Made by a program: the position numbers and the translations under genes
Assembly: GCF_004138485.1 (NCBI RefSeq)
Contig: NZ_ML142848.1
Location: forward strand, 1,214,640-1,278,639
DNA from: Peristeroidobacter soli
GTDB taxonomy: Bacteria; Pseudomonadota; Gammaproteobacteria; Steroidobacterales; Steroidobacteraceae
Reading direction: 5' to 3'
Length of the DNA stretch: 64,000 nt
Shown here: piece after piece, positions 55,812-64,000 of the stretch
Layout of the letters: every line of letters starts with the position of its first letter
How positions within the stretch are numbered: the stretch's first letter is position 1
The notes under the pieces: generated by a model
What the model was told of the DNA's origin: nothing
Seen by the model: only the letters and a program-made list of their open reading frames with translations
The model's database searches: none

Positions 55812-58800
55812 GCCCGCAGCGCCGGCCGTTGCGTAATAGCGATATCGTCGCGATGCTGCTGATCGCACTGGGCGTGCTGGTCGCCGGCGGCTGGCTGACG
55901 GGCAAGCCGCTGACCATCACGGTGGGCCTGGACAACATCGGCATGACGATGAATGCGGCCGCCAGCTTCATCATGGCCGGCCTCGCCTTGATCGTCTCGC
56001 GGCCAGCCGCACGACTCGGGCTTGCGGTGCTGCTGGCTATTCCCAGTGCGCTCACCTTGTGCGAGCACTTGTTCCAAGTCGACCTGGGCATCGATGACCT
56101 GCTCGGTCACTCGTGGATCCTGCACGCCGCGCCTCATCAAGGCCGCATGGCGCCGCAAGTAGCCGCCGCATTCGCCTTCGCGGCGGCCGCGCTCGCTCAA
56201 CTCGCCCGTCCGCAAGACGGCCGTCTGCATTGGCTGGCGCCGCTGGCCACGGGCGCGGTGTTTTTGATCGCAATGGTGTCGCTGTTCGGCCGCTTGCTCC
56301 GGCTCGACATCATTTATGACTGGCACTACGCGACGCGCATCGCGCCTCATACCGCCGCCGGCTTGCTGTTGCTGTCGCTCGGCCTGGCGCAGATGACGTA
56401 TCGACGCTCGTTCGACAAGACCGACGATGTCTCCAACGATTCGCGTCGCATTCTCGCGGTCAGCACGGCGGCGATGCTGGCGATCACCATCACCTGCGCG
56501 GCGGTGTGCTTCGCCGTGGTCGTGCGTCACAGTCACGATCTGCAACAGACGACGTTGGCTCGCGAGCTGCGCAATCAAGTGGACCTGATCAGCGCCGAGA
56601 TCGCCAGTGAACGGCAGGAAGGCGAACGCGTGCTCGCGAGCCAGTCGTTGGCGCAGATCATCGCCCACAACTCGCCTGAGGTCAGCCTGGTCAAATTGCG
56701 CCAGAGTCTGCAGGGCTGGGCCGAGCGGCGGCTGCCGCTGAGTCGCGGCCTGCAGGCGCTGGATCTGGCCGATGCCGATGGCAATTCACTGTTGCAGTCG
56801 GGCTCGTTCGGCCCGCCGCCCAGCAGCGTCGTGCGCCTCGACAACCAGGCGCGGATCGAGATCGGCAACGAAGCTCATCTATCGATCGAACGGCCGACGC
56901 TTCCGGATGCCTCCGGCCGCAGCGGTTTCATCAGAATGCAATTCGCACTGCCGCGTCTGAACGCTGCCTTGTTGTCCGATCGGACGACCCGTGAATTCGA
57001 TACGTCCATCTGCCAGGCCCTCAGCGCCAAATCGATGCAATGTCTGAGATTGGCATCTTCACCGCTGGCGAGCTTGCCCATCGCACGCGACACCGCAGGC
57101 CGCGCCGGCGCGTTGAATCTTGCGCTCAACGGCAAGAGCGGCGTGACCTTGGGCGCCGAACCCAGTGGCGCTCGTTTCTTCGCGGCGTACGGCCCGATTC
57201 CCGGCACGCCGTTGGTGACCACGCTCACGACGCCGCTCGATTCGCTCTACAGCGACCTGCGTCAGCGTTTGAACATGCTGTTGTTGCTGATGATCGGTCT
57301 GGTCACCGCGGCCGCCTGGTTGCTGCGCTGGCAGATCGCCCCACTGCTCATCAAGGTCACCACCGCACGCTCGCGTGCGAACGACAGTGCCATGCATCTG
57401 ACCGCGATCATGAACACCGCGGGCGACGGCATCATCACCGTCAATCGGGTCGGCACCTTGTTGTCCGCCAATCCCGGTTTTGGCCGGCTGCTGGGCTCGG
57501 AATCGAGCGAGCTGGTCGGTCAGAACCTCACCCGTCTGTTGCCAGGACTGCAGTTGCTGGTCGACGGGCATGGCATGTACTCGCTGGCTCATTGCGCCGG
57601 CGAGCCCGCCATGGAATTCCAGCGCGAATCCGCCACCGGCGAAACGCTGTACCTGCAAGTGGAGTTTGCGTGGCTCGATCCAGCCACGCGCAGCACGCTC
57701 GTCGCAACGGTTCGCGATCTGACGTTGCTCAAACGCGGCGAGATGGAACTGCGCGAGACCCACGAGCGACTGCAAGACAGCGAACGTTTGTATCGCGATC
57801 AGGCGACGCGGCTCGCGACGCTGTTCGATAGCGTCGAGGACGCCATCGTCGTCATCAACGACAGCGGCAACATCGAATCCTGGAATCATGGGGCTGAGCA
57901 GCTATTCGGCTACAGGATGGAAGACATCCTCGGCAAGGACGCGCGCCTGTTGCTGCCCGAACCGCACGCCTCGCAGCTGTCGCGCTATATACAAACCCGC
58001 GAGCGCGTGAAGACCGGTCGCATCGAGATGGAAGGTCGGCATGGCAGCGGCCGGATCGTTCCGATCGAGGTATCGATTCGCGAAATGATCATCAACGACG
58101 AGCGGCTGCACGTGGCCGTGCTCCACGACATCTCCGTGCGCCGCGAAGTTGAGCGCATGAAAGCGGAGTTCATCTCGACGATCAGTCACGAGCTGCGCAC
58201 GCCGCTCACGTCCATCGCCGGCTCGCTCACCCTCATCTCCGGCGGCGCCGCTGGAGAGATCCCCTCGAAAGCCGCACGACTGGTCGGCATCGCGCGCCAG
58301 AACAGCGAGCGGCTGATCCGCCTGATCAACGACATTCTGGATCTGGAAAAAGCCGAGGCCGGCAAGCTGGACTTCTCATTGCAGGTACGCTCGCTGCGCA
58401 TGGAAGTTGCCTCGGTGGCCGAGTTCAACCGCGGCTTCGCGCAAGGACTGGGCGTCGCCATCGAGCTGGAGGACGGCGAGGATGCCGACGTGCTCATCGA
58501 CAGCGACCGGCTCACTCAGGTTCTCACCAACCTGATCTCCAATGCCGCGAAGTTCTCACCGCCCGGCGGTGTCGTTCGTATTCGTATCGATCGCGAGAAG
58601 CCCTTCGATGTGCGCGTGACCGTCAGCGACAATGGTCCGGGCATTCCGCCGGAGTTCTGCCCGCGAATCTTCCAGAAATTCGCGCAGGCGGATGCATCCG
58701 ACAGCCGCGCCAAGGGCGGCACGGGCCTGGGCCTGTCGATCGCCAAGACCATCACCGAAAAACTCGGCGGACGCATCGGCTTCGACACCGTCCCCGGCAA

Positions 58801-59308
58801 GGGCACCAGCTTCTACGTGATCCTGCCGGTCCACAGCCAGAGCCGCATCGCCGGGCACAGCAAGCACGAAGATATGTTGGCCGACTTCGAGCGCTCCGCA
58901 CTGCCGCCGCGCAGTGAGATTCTGCCGCACGTCCTGCACGTCGAAGACGACCAATCGCTCTCCACCATCGTGCGCGAGGCAATGTCGCGCAATGCCGTTG
59001 TAACGTCAGCCCGATCGGTCGCAGCCGCTCGTCTGCAACTGGCCGAGAAACATTTCGATGCCGTGATCCTCGATGTGAGTCTGCCCGACGGCTCGGGCCT
59101 GGACCTGCTGCCCGTAGCAGCGCGCGCCGGCAAGCGCCCTCCAGTAATGGTTTCGTACACCGCTGATGAGCCGTCGCGGGCTTTGCGCAACATCGTGGAT
59201 GCGGCGCTGGTCAAGTCGCGACATTCGGTCACTCAGCTGATGGTCACGGTGCTGGCGCAAATCGAACGAGCCGAGACTCGCGGCGCCGAAACTGTTCGGG
59301 CGAGCTAG
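55808..59308 (+). CDS. Hybrid sensor histidine kinase with triple-repeat membrane domain and receiver
   Basis: 1166 residues from ATG 55808, overlapping the upstream kinase stop; the frame is open further left but that part is antisense-like. Residues 12-200 hold six or more membrane segments with three similar units (GMTMNAAASFIMAGLAL, MAPQVAAAFAFAAAAL, RIAPHTAAGLLLLSLGL). A membrane-flanked periplasmic sensor domain (about 215-490), two PAS domains, HisKA with His794 in STISHELRTPLT, ATPase (NLISNAAKFSPPG), and a C-terminal receiver with Asp1089 in AVILDVSLPDGSG follow. It is a hybrid kinase that could feed the Hpt encoded on the opposite strand. The ligand is unknown. Confidence 0.92.
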   Translation: MSPQRRPLRNSDIVAMLLIALGVLVAGGWLTGKPLTITVGLDNIGMTMNAAASFIMAGLALIVSRPAARLGLAVLLAIPSALTLCEHLFQVDLGIDDLLGHSWILHAAPHQGRMAPQVAAAFAFAAAALAQLARPQDGRLHWLAPLATGAVFLIAMVSLFGRLLRLDIIYDWHYATRIAPHTAAGLLLLSLGLAQMTYRRSFDKTDDVSNDSRRILAVSTAAMLAITITCAAVCFAVVVRHSHDLQQTTLARELRNQVDLISAEIASERQEGERVLASQSLAQIIAHNSPEVSLVKLRQSLQGWAERRLPLSRGLQALDLADADGNSLLQSGSFGPPPSSVVRLDNQARIEIGNEAHLSIERPTLPDASGRSGFIRMQFALPRLNAALLSDRTTREFDTSICQALSAKSMQCLRLASSPLASLPIARDTAGRAGALNLALNGKSGVTLGAEPSGARFFAAYGPIPGTPLVTTLTTPLDSLYSDLRQRLNMLLLLMIGLVTAAAWLLRWQIAPLLIKVTTARSRANDSAMHLTAIMNTAGDGIITVNRVGTLLSANPGFGRLLGSESSELVGQNLTRLLPGLQLLVDGHGMYSLAHCAGEPAMEFQRESATGETLYLQVEFAWLDPATRSTLVATVRDLTLLKRGEMELRETHERLQDSERLYRDQATRLATLFDSVEDAIVVINDSGNIESWNHGAEQLFGYRMEDILGKDARLLLPEPHASQLSRYIQTRERVKTGRIEMEGRHGSGRIVPIEVSIREMIINDERLHVAVLHDISVRREVERMKAEFISTISHELRTPLTSIAGSLTLISGGAAGEIPSKAARLVGIARQNSERLIRLINDILDLEKAEAGKLDFSLQVRSLRMEVASVAEFNRGFAQGLGVAIELEDGEDADVLIDSDRLTQVLTNLISNAAKFSPPGGVVRIRIDREKPFDVRVTVSDNGPGIPPEFCPRIFQKFAQADASDSRAKGGTGLGLSIAKTITEKLGGRIGFDTVPGKGTSFYVILPVHSQSRIAGHSKHEDMLADFERSALPPRSEILPHVLHVEDDQSLSTIVREAMSRNAVVTSARSVAAARLQLAEKHFDAVILDVSLPDGSGLDLLPVAARAGKRPPVMVSYTADEPSRALRNIVDAALVKSRHSVTQLMVTVLAQIERAETRGAETVRAS

Positions 59309-59517
59309 CGCTCCGCCTCATCGCTCAGAAGCCGGATTCCAAGCATCCGCCCCGCCTCGGCGGCGGACAGCACTTTCGTATGCGATTGCCGCTTGCTCAT
59401 CGGCGATTGCGCCGGAAATCGCTCAATAAATTGCCACCGGAAGACTCGATCTCATGTTCGGGCCCCGGATCGGGTTGGCGTTAGACTAGGGCCTGCCATT
59501 CGTTAGGAACTGCCGTC

Positions 59518-60120
59518 ATGACCTCCGCCAAACCCTTCGCGCCCGCCTGCGAACGCAATCGAGACCCCATTCTCGACGTCCTGCGCCAGTATTTTTCCGA
59601 TCGGCGGCGCGTGCTGGAGATCGGCAGCGGCACCGGTCAGCATGCGGTCCACTTCGCGCCGGCGTTTCCCAACGCAGTCTGGCAAACATCGGATGTCGCG
59701 GAGAATCTGCCAGGCATTCAGCTGTGGCTGGATGAAGCCGCCCTGCCGAACCTGCCGACGCCACTCACGCTGGATGTCACAGGCGACTGGCCGGACGCGC
59801 GCTTCGACGCAATCTTCAGCGCCAACTCGCTGCACATCATGCCGTGGCCGGCGGTGGAACAGTTCTTTGCCGGCGTCGGTCGCGTGCTGGAGCCCGGCGG
59901 CATCCTGGCCGTCTACGGGCCATTCAACTACCACGGCAGCTACACGAGCGACAGCAATCGCGAGTTCGACGGCTGGCTGAAACAACGCTCGGCACTGAGC
60001 GCCATTCGTGATTTCGAAGCCGTCGACCGCCTGGCTCAGGGCATCGGCTGCCACCTCGTGAAGGACCACACGATGCCGGCCAACAATCGTTTGCTGGTAT
60101 GGCGCCGGTCCGACGCGTGA
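59518..60120 (+). CDS. DUF938-family SAM-dependent methyltransferase
   Basis: 200 residues. SAM-binding motif VLEIGSGTGQHAVHF, an acidic motif II region (WQTSDVAENLPGI), motif IV-like IFSANSLHIMPWPAVEQF and YGPFNYHGSYTSDSN are characteristic of the DUF938/METTL26-like family. It is a Rossmann methyltransferase with unknown substrate. ATG 59518 has no strong ribosome site, but the N-terminus PFAPACERNRDPI is typical. It converges on the aldehyde dehydrogenase gene. Confidence 0.88.
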   Translation: MTSAKPFAPACERNRDPILDVLRQYFSDRRRVLEIGSGTGQHAVHFAPAFPNAVWQTSDVAENLPGIQLWLDEAALPNLPTPLTLDVTGDWPDARFDAIFSANSLHIMPWPAVEQFFAGVGRVLEPGGILAVYGPFNYHGSYTSDSNREFDGWLKQRSALSAIRDFEAVDRLAQGIGCHLVKDHTMPANNRLLVWRRSDA

Positions 60121-60182
60121 GGTCTCGTCATAGACTCAGCACTGTTGCCACCCCTGCCAGCTCTGCGTCCTGTAGCCTCGAC

Positions 60183-61715
60183 TCAGATATCGAACTTCAC
60201 GCCCTGAGCCAGCGGCAAGCGCGTTCCGTAGTTGATCGTGTTGGTCGCGCGCCGCATATAGGCCTTCCAACAATCCGAGCCGGCTTCGCGACCGCCGCCC
60301 GTTTCTTTCTCGCCACCGAAAGCGCCACCGATCTCGGCGCCCGAAGGGCCGATGTTGACGTTGGCGATACCGCAATCCGAACCGAGCGCCGACAGGAAAT
60401 ATTCCGCCTCGCGCAGATCGTTGGTGAAGATGCAGGACGACAGGCCCTGCGGCACTTCGTTGTGCCGCTGAATGGCTTCCTGCAGGTTGTCGTACTTCAT
60501 CACGTACAGAATCGGCGCGAACGTCTCACGACGCACCACATCGTCCTGCGACGCCACTTCGACCAGCGCGGGACGAACGTAATAAGCATCGTCGCCCAAC
60601 TCCGGCGCGACGCGCTCGCCACCGACCACCTTGCCGCCGATCGCCGCCGCCTGCTGAAGCGACTGCTGCATGGCCTGATAGGACTGCTTGTCCACCAGCG
60701 GGCCGATCAGAACATCCGCGCTCCGCGGATCGCCAATCGCCACTGACCCATAGACTTTCTTGAGACGCGCGACGCAATCGCCGTAGACAGCCGAGTGAAC
60801 GAACAGCCGGCGCAGCGTCGTGCATCGCTGACCCGCCGTGCCCATCGCACCGAAAGCGATACCACGCAGCGCGAGATTCATATCAGCCGTGGGAGACACG
60901 ATCGCCCCATTGTTTCCACCCAGCTCGAGAATGGCGCGCGCGAAGCGTGCAGCGAGTTTCGGCGCCACCGTGCGGCCCATGTGCGTCGAACCCGTCGCGG
61001 ACACGAGCGGCACGCGCGGATGATCGACCAGAACTTCGCCGACCTCACGGCCACCGATCAGCAGCGTCGACAACCCGTCCGGTACGCCACCAAACTTCGC
61101 AGCGGCACGTTCGAACAGCGTTTGCACAGCGAGCGCGGTCAGCGGCGTCTTCTCCGACGGCTTCCACACGACGGAGTTGCCGCACACCAGCGCCAAAGTC
61201 GAGTTCCACGCCCACACGGCGACCGGGAAGTTGAACGCCGAGATCACACCGACGACACCCAGCGGGTGCCAGTTCTCCATCAAGCGATGATCGGCGCGCT
61301 CGGACGCAATCGTGAGACCGAACAGCTGACGCGACAGACCGACTGCGTAATCGCAAATGTCGATCATCTCCTGCACTTCGCCCTGTCCTTCAGAGATGAT
61401 CTTGCCCGCTTCGAGCGTGACGAGACGTCCCAGATCCTCACGTGCCGCGCGCAACTCTTCACCAAACAAACGCACGAGCTCGCCGCGCTTCGGCGCGGGC
61501 ACCGAGCGCCACTCGAGGAACGCGCGATGCGCCCGTTCGATCTGCTCGCTTGCTTCCTGAGCGGAGCACTCGCGCAGACGGCCGACGATCTGGCCGCTGA
61601 TCGGCGAACGCGCTTGCAAGGTGCCGCTGTTGAAGCGTTCGGCCGGCACACCGAGGCGTGCGAGCGTGGCGGCGACATCGTCGATGACGTTGATCTGGGT
61701 CATGGTTGGGCTCAT
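60183..61715 (-). CDS. ALDH7-type aldehyde dehydrogenase (aminoadipate-semialdehyde type)
   Basis: 510 residues. NAD-binding segment with SGNSVVWKPSE-like spacing (LVCGNSVVWKPSEKTPLTA), catalytic Glu in ILELGGNNGAIV and catalytic Cys in GTAGQRCTTLRR. GCIANVN-like LGSDCGIANVNIGPSGAEIGG and the GGGREAGSD block mark ALDH7 (antiquitin/AmaB), which oxidises alpha-aminoadipate semialdehyde/piperideine-6-carboxylate in lysine breakdown. It overlaps by four bases the saccharopine-dehydrogenase-like gene upstream, in keeping with that pathway. Start ATG 61715 overlaps its stop; ATG 61703 is an alternative. Confidence 0.9.
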   Translation of the reverse strand: MSPTMTQINVIDDVAATLARLGVPAERFNSGTLQARSPISGQIVGRLRECSAQEASEQIERAHRAFLEWRSVPAPKRGELVRLFGEELRAAREDLGRLVTLEAGKIISEGQGEVQEMIDICDYAVGLSRQLFGLTIASERADHRLMENWHPLGVVGVISAFNFPVAVWAWNSTLALVCGNSVVWKPSEKTPLTALAVQTLFERAAAKFGGVPDGLSTLLIGGREVGEVLVDHPRVPLVSATGSTHMGRTVAPKLAARFARAILELGGNNGAIVSPTADMNLALRGIAFGAMGTAGQRCTTLRRLFVHSAVYGDCVARLKKVYGSVAIGDPRSADVLIGPLVDKQSYQAMQQSLQQAAAIGGKVVGGERVAPELGDDAYYVRPALVEVASQDDVVRRETFAPILYVMKYDNLQEAIQRHNEVPQGLSSCIFTNDLREAEYFLSALGSDCGIANVNIGPSGAEIGGAFGGEKETGGGREAGSDCWKAYMRRATNTINYGTRLPLAQGVKFDI

Positions 61716-62785
61716 TTTGGCGCGTACGCACGCCCGAAGCGATTCGCCAGGAACGTATTCAGATCGATATCTTCCTGCCGGATGAAGCCGCGATCCGCGA
61801 TCTTGCCGGTGGCAAGCAGATCGAGCACGCCCGTGATCCCCGCCGCCGTCGTGATCTGAATCGCACTACGCATCACGCCGCCAACCTCGGCGCTGTAGAT
61901 CTTGTTCGCGTACGTATCCTGCACCAGCTGACCATTGCGCATGCCGCTGACCGTCACGAACACGATGACCACGTCCTGCAACGTCGCCGGCAGCGCGTTC
62001 TCCAGGATGTCCTTGAGCACATCGCGACGATCGCGCAGACGCAGATCGTTCAACAGCGCCTTCATGATGGCGGCGTGACCGGGATACCGGATCGTGCGGT
62101 AGTTGAGATTGCGCACCTTGCCGCTCAAGGTCTCGCACAGCGAGCCCAGACCGCCGGAGGTGTTGAACGCCTCGTAAGTCACGCCGTCGAGCGAGAACTC
62201 TTCGAGCTCTTCCATCGGCGGCACTTCGCGACGCTCGCCGTTGACGATGGCTTCGCAGGGCTCGCAGTACTCGTTGATGAGCCCTTCGGTGCTCCACGTC
62301 AGGTTGTAGTTGAGCGCGTTCGACGGGAACTTCGGCAGCGCGCCGACGCGCATGCGAACGTCGTGCAGCGTATCGAAGCGACGGATCAGATCGTAAGCGG
62401 CGATGGTGATGAAGCCCGGCGCGAGGCCGCACTGAGGAATGAACGCGGTCTGCGCGCCCTCCGCCAGCTTCTTCACCTTGCGCGTGGTCGCCACGTCTTC
62501 GGTGAGATCCAGATAGTGAGCGCCGGTCTCTTTGGCCGCGACGGCAATATCGCCCGTCAGATTGAACGGCACCGCGCTCAGCACGGCGAAGCTGCCCTTG
62601 AGCAACGCGCTCAGCTCGCGCGGATCGGTGACGTCGACCGCCTTGGTCTCGATCGCTGCGTTGAGGCCGCTGAAGCGACCCACCTGCCGGTCGGCCAGGG
62701 TGACGCGATAGTCGCCGCTAGCGGCGAGCATATCGGCAATGGTGACGCCAATCTTGCCGGCGCCTGCGACCACGATGTGTTTCAT
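61712..62785 (-). CDS. Saccharopine dehydrogenase-like oxidoreductase
   Basis: 357 residues from ATG 62785 (MKHIVVAGAGKIGVTIADML), a clear NAD(P)-binding Rossmann start. HYLDLTEDVATTRKVKKLA, CGLAPGFITIAAYDLI and TSGGLGSLCETL are family segments of Lys9/saccharopine-reductase-like proteins that yield aminoadipate semialdehyde. It is translationally coupled to the ALDH7 gene, together giving aminoadipate from lysine-derived intermediates (inference). A divergent Lrp/AsnC regulator lies 119 bases away. Confidence 0.9.
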   Translation of the reverse strand: MKHIVVAGAGKIGVTIADMLAASGDYRVTLADRQVGRFSGLNAAIETKAVDVTDPRELSALLKGSFAVLSAVPFNLTGDIAVAAKETGAHYLDLTEDVATTRKVKKLAEGAQTAFIPQCGLAPGFITIAAYDLIRRFDTLHDVRMRVGALPKFPSNALNYNLTWSTEGLINEYCEPCEAIVNGERREVPPMEELEEFSLDGVTYEAFNTSGGLGSLCETLSGKVRNLNYRTIRYPGHAAIMKALLNDLRLRDRRDVLKDILENALPATLQDVVIVFVTVSGMRNGQLVQDTYANKIYSAEVGGVMRSAIQITTAAGITGVLDLLATGKIADRGFIRQEDIDLNTFLANRFGRAYAPK

Positions 62786-62798
62786 GGCGGGCATTGTC

Positions 62799-62848
62799 GG
62801 CAAGGCCCCGGTCGACGGGTATTGCCAAAGCGCCGAGCTGTCGGCAAT
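62799..62848. promoter_or_regulatory. Phased Lrp-type half-sites between lysine genes and their regulator
   Basis: GGCAA (62799-62803), TTGCC (62822-62826) and GGCAA (62843-62847) are spaced 23 and 21 bases apart, that is, about two helical turns. The last two form a perfect inverted repeat ATTGCC-N16-GGCAAT. The array lies in the 119-base space between the divergent saccharopine-dehydrogenase-like and Lrp/AsnC genes and suits a multimeric Lrp protein. Confidence 0.5.
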
Positions 62849-62904
62849 GTTTCGGCGTTTTGTCGGTTCCCTTCGTCATTTCGCCGAGACACCGCCGTTT
62901 TCGC

Positions 62905-63351
62905 ATGAAGCCCCGCCCGCAACCGCTCGATTCCGTCGACCAGCAACTCATCGCGCTGTTGCGCGAGAACGCTCGTGCTCCGACCGCCGTCCTCGCCCGC
63001 AGTCTCGGCCTGTCACGCACCACCGTGCAGAGCCGGCTGGAGCGGCTGGAGCGATCCAAGGTCATCACCGGCTATTCGGTGCGGCTCTCGGAAGCTCAGG
63101 AACGCGGCGCCGTGCACGCCTACATCATGATCACGGTGAAGCCGAAGCACGCCAGCCAGGTCGAACGCGAGGTGCGCAAGCTGAAGGACGTGCGCGTCCT
63201 GCAAGCGGTCAGCGGCGCCTTCGACCTGATGGCGCTGGCCGTCACCGATTCGATCACCGACATGGACGAGTTGATCGACTCCATCGGCGAGCTCGACGGC
63301 GTCGAGCGCACCACTTCATCGATCGTGCTGTCGACCAAGTTCGAGCGCTGA
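62905..63351 (+). CDS. Lrp/AsnC-family transcriptional regulator
   Basis: 148 residues from ATG 62905. DSVDQQLIALLRENARAPTAV and RTTVQSRLERLERSKVITGYS form the helix-turn-helix; a RAM domain with MITVKPKHASQVEREVRKL and GAFDLMALAV follows. It is divergent from the lysine-type catabolic pair, so it probably senses lysine or a derivative and controls them (inference). It ends 91 bases before a radical SAM gene. Confidence 0.93.
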   Translation: MKPRPQPLDSVDQQLIALLRENARAPTAVLARSLGLSRTTVQSRLERLERSKVITGYSVRLSEAQERGAVHAYIMITVKPKHASQVEREVRKLKDVRVLQAVSGAFDLMALAVTDSITDMDELIDSIGELDGVERTTSSIVLSTKFER

Positions 63352-63424
63352 AAGCTGCCAGTTCTTTGGGATCTGAGCGCCTTCGCCCGACAGCAATGCC
63401 TCGAGCTTGCGCCCCGCCTCCGAG

Positions 63425-63436
63425 CTGTATATACAG
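63425..63436. promoter_or_regulatory. Perfect 12-bp palindrome CTGTATATACAG before the radical SAM gene
   Basis: It ends six bases before the ATG. The arms match the CTGT/ACAG halves of LexA boxes, but the spacer is 4 bases rather than the 8 usual in enterics. It could be an operator for the damage-linked gene that follows, or a chance palindrome. Confidence 0.35.
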
Positions 63437-63442
63437 CCAGAC

Positions 63443-64000
63443 ATGGACCTGGAGACCAAACTCGCCATCCTGGCCGACGCCGCCAAGTACGACGCCTCAT
63501 GCGCCAGCAGTGGCGCGCCCAAGCGCAGCGCGGCTCCGGGCAAAGGCATGGGCTCCACTACAGGCATGGGCATCTGCCATAGCTATACACCCGACGGCCG
63601 CTGCGTCTCGTTGCTCAAGATCCTGCTGACCAACTTCTGTCTGTACGACTGTCTCTATTGCATCAACCGCCGTTCGAGCGACATTCCACGAGCGCGCTTC
63701 TCGGCGCAGGAAGTGGTGGACCTGACGCTCTGCTTCTACAGGCGCAACTACATCGAAGGGTTGTTCCTCAGCTCCGGCATCATCCGGACCGCCGATTACA
63801 CGATGGAGCAACTGGTCGAGGTCGCGCGCACGCTGCGAGAGGAACACGAGTTTCGCGGCTACATTCATTTGAAGACCATTCCGGAAGCGAGCCCCGAGTT
63901 GGTCGCAGCCGCCGGCCGCTATGCCGATCGCTTGAGCGTCAACATCGAATTGCCCACGCGCGAGGCGCTGACGACGCTGGCACCGGAGAAGAGCGATGTC
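63443..64000 (+). CDS. Radical SAM protein of the DNA modification/repair type (partial)
   Basis: It runs off the right edge after 186 codons. MDLETKLAILADAAKYDASCASSG (abbreviated) is the common start of the radical SAM proteins usually paired with a UDG-like partner (TIGR03916 type). The radical SAM cluster is in NFCLYDCLYCIN (C-x3-C-x2-C). LFLSSGIIRTADYTMEQL and YIHLKTIPEA are also typical. The usual partner is expected beyond the window. A role in DNA base repair or modification is a family inference. Confidence 0.9.
   Translation, partial: MDLETKLAILADAAKYDASCASSGAPKRSAAPGKGMGSTTGMGICHSYTPDGRCVSLLKILLTNFCLYDCLYCINRRSSDIPRARFSAQEVVDLTLCFYRRNYIEGLFLSSGIIRTADYTMEQLVEVARTLREEHEFRGYIHLKTIPEASPELVAAAGRYADRLSVNIELPTREALTTLAPEKSDV

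Noticed and set aside
55409-59308. 1299-residue frame as a single kinase
   Set aside because: The first 133 codons lie in another frame of the upstream kinase and are Arg-rich. The ATGA overlap at 55808 and the hydrophobic N-terminus from there mark the true start.
59305-59400. 31-codon minus-strand frame after the hybrid kinase gene
   Set aside because: It has no ribosome site, no recognisable family and only chance length. It is left as non-coding space.
63425-63436. Canonical LexA box
   Set aside because: The spacer between CTGT and ACAG is 4 bases, not 8. It is kept only as an unassigned palindrome.
1-64000. tRNA, rRNA, CRISPR arrays, insertion sequences and prophage genes
   Set aside because: Scanning found no cloverleaf with an anticodon arm, no repeat-spacer array and no transposase or integrase motif.

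Overview
The window is about 64 kb of GC-rich proteobacterial chromosome, roughly 60-65 % GC by eye. It is densely packed with many 1-4 base start/stop overlaps. Gene families such as the PrpC/PrpD pair, BioA/F/D, IcmF, FixJ-type and LuxR regulators, Lrp/AsnC regulators and many CHASE/PAS/GAF sensors fit a free-living gammaproteobacterium. Abundant acyl-CoA genes next to a P450-type ferredoxin/reductase pair recall the Steroidobacter-like lineages, but that placement is inference. I saw no rRNA, tRNA, CRISPR array, transposase or prophage gene.

Layout. 1-10.3 kb is a signalling block: a CHASE3 hybrid-type kinase cut by the left edge, a divergent FixJ-like regulator, a CHASE4-GGDEF-EAL protein, cheD, a multi-pass GAF kinase and a transmembrane chemoreceptor with a CheR tether. 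10.6-14.3 kb holds a DUF3562 protein and phosphodiester scavenging genes (secreted GDPD, a remnant of a PhoD-type phosphatase, secreted S1/P1 nuclease), then an AHSA1 protein with no ordinary start codon. 14.3-20.5 kb has a soluble double-PAS/poly-HAMP chemoreceptor, two RNA-modification-type methyltransferases, and an isochorismatase-family hydrolase divergent from a LysR regulator. 20.5-26.5 kb is more accessory: a large protein ending in a HEPN ribonuclease-like domain, an internally deleted DUF1028 protein, and a two-gene secreted pair.

26-33.5 kb is a long leftward run: enoyl-CoA hydratase/isomerase, cofE and cofD (coenzyme F420), a [2Fe-2S] ferredoxin with its FAD reductase, then prpC-prpD and an orphan LuxR receptor in tight coupling. 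33.5-34.5 kb is a gene graveyard with two multiply deleted pseudogenes. 34.5-44.3 kb carries a sulfate-binding protein, a Pro-rich lipoprotein, an M20 hydrolase, a phosphoribosyltransferase, the bioAFD operon, and an aminotransferase/ornithine-cyclodeaminase pair divergent from an Lrp regulator.

44.4-50.7 kb holds icmF plus an acyl-CoA dehydrogenase, divergent from a TetR regulator. 50.7-59.3 kb is a second signalling island: Hpt, single-domain receiver, active REC-GGDEF and degenerate REC-GGDEF on the minus strand, divergent from two overlapping PAS kinases, one of them a hybrid. 59.5-64 kb has a DUF938 methyltransferase, a lysine-type catabolic pair (ALDH7 and saccharopine-dehydrogenase-like) divergent from an Lrp regulator with phased half-sites between them, and the start of a radical SAM gene.

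The main themes are cyclic-di-GMP/phosphorelay/chemotaxis signalling and acyl-CoA/amino-acid catabolism. The genes most worth attention are the HEPN protein, the LuxR receptor inside a methylcitrate operon, the F420 genes in this setting, the shared three-repeat membrane domain of two kinases, and the cluster of genes with clean internal deletions.
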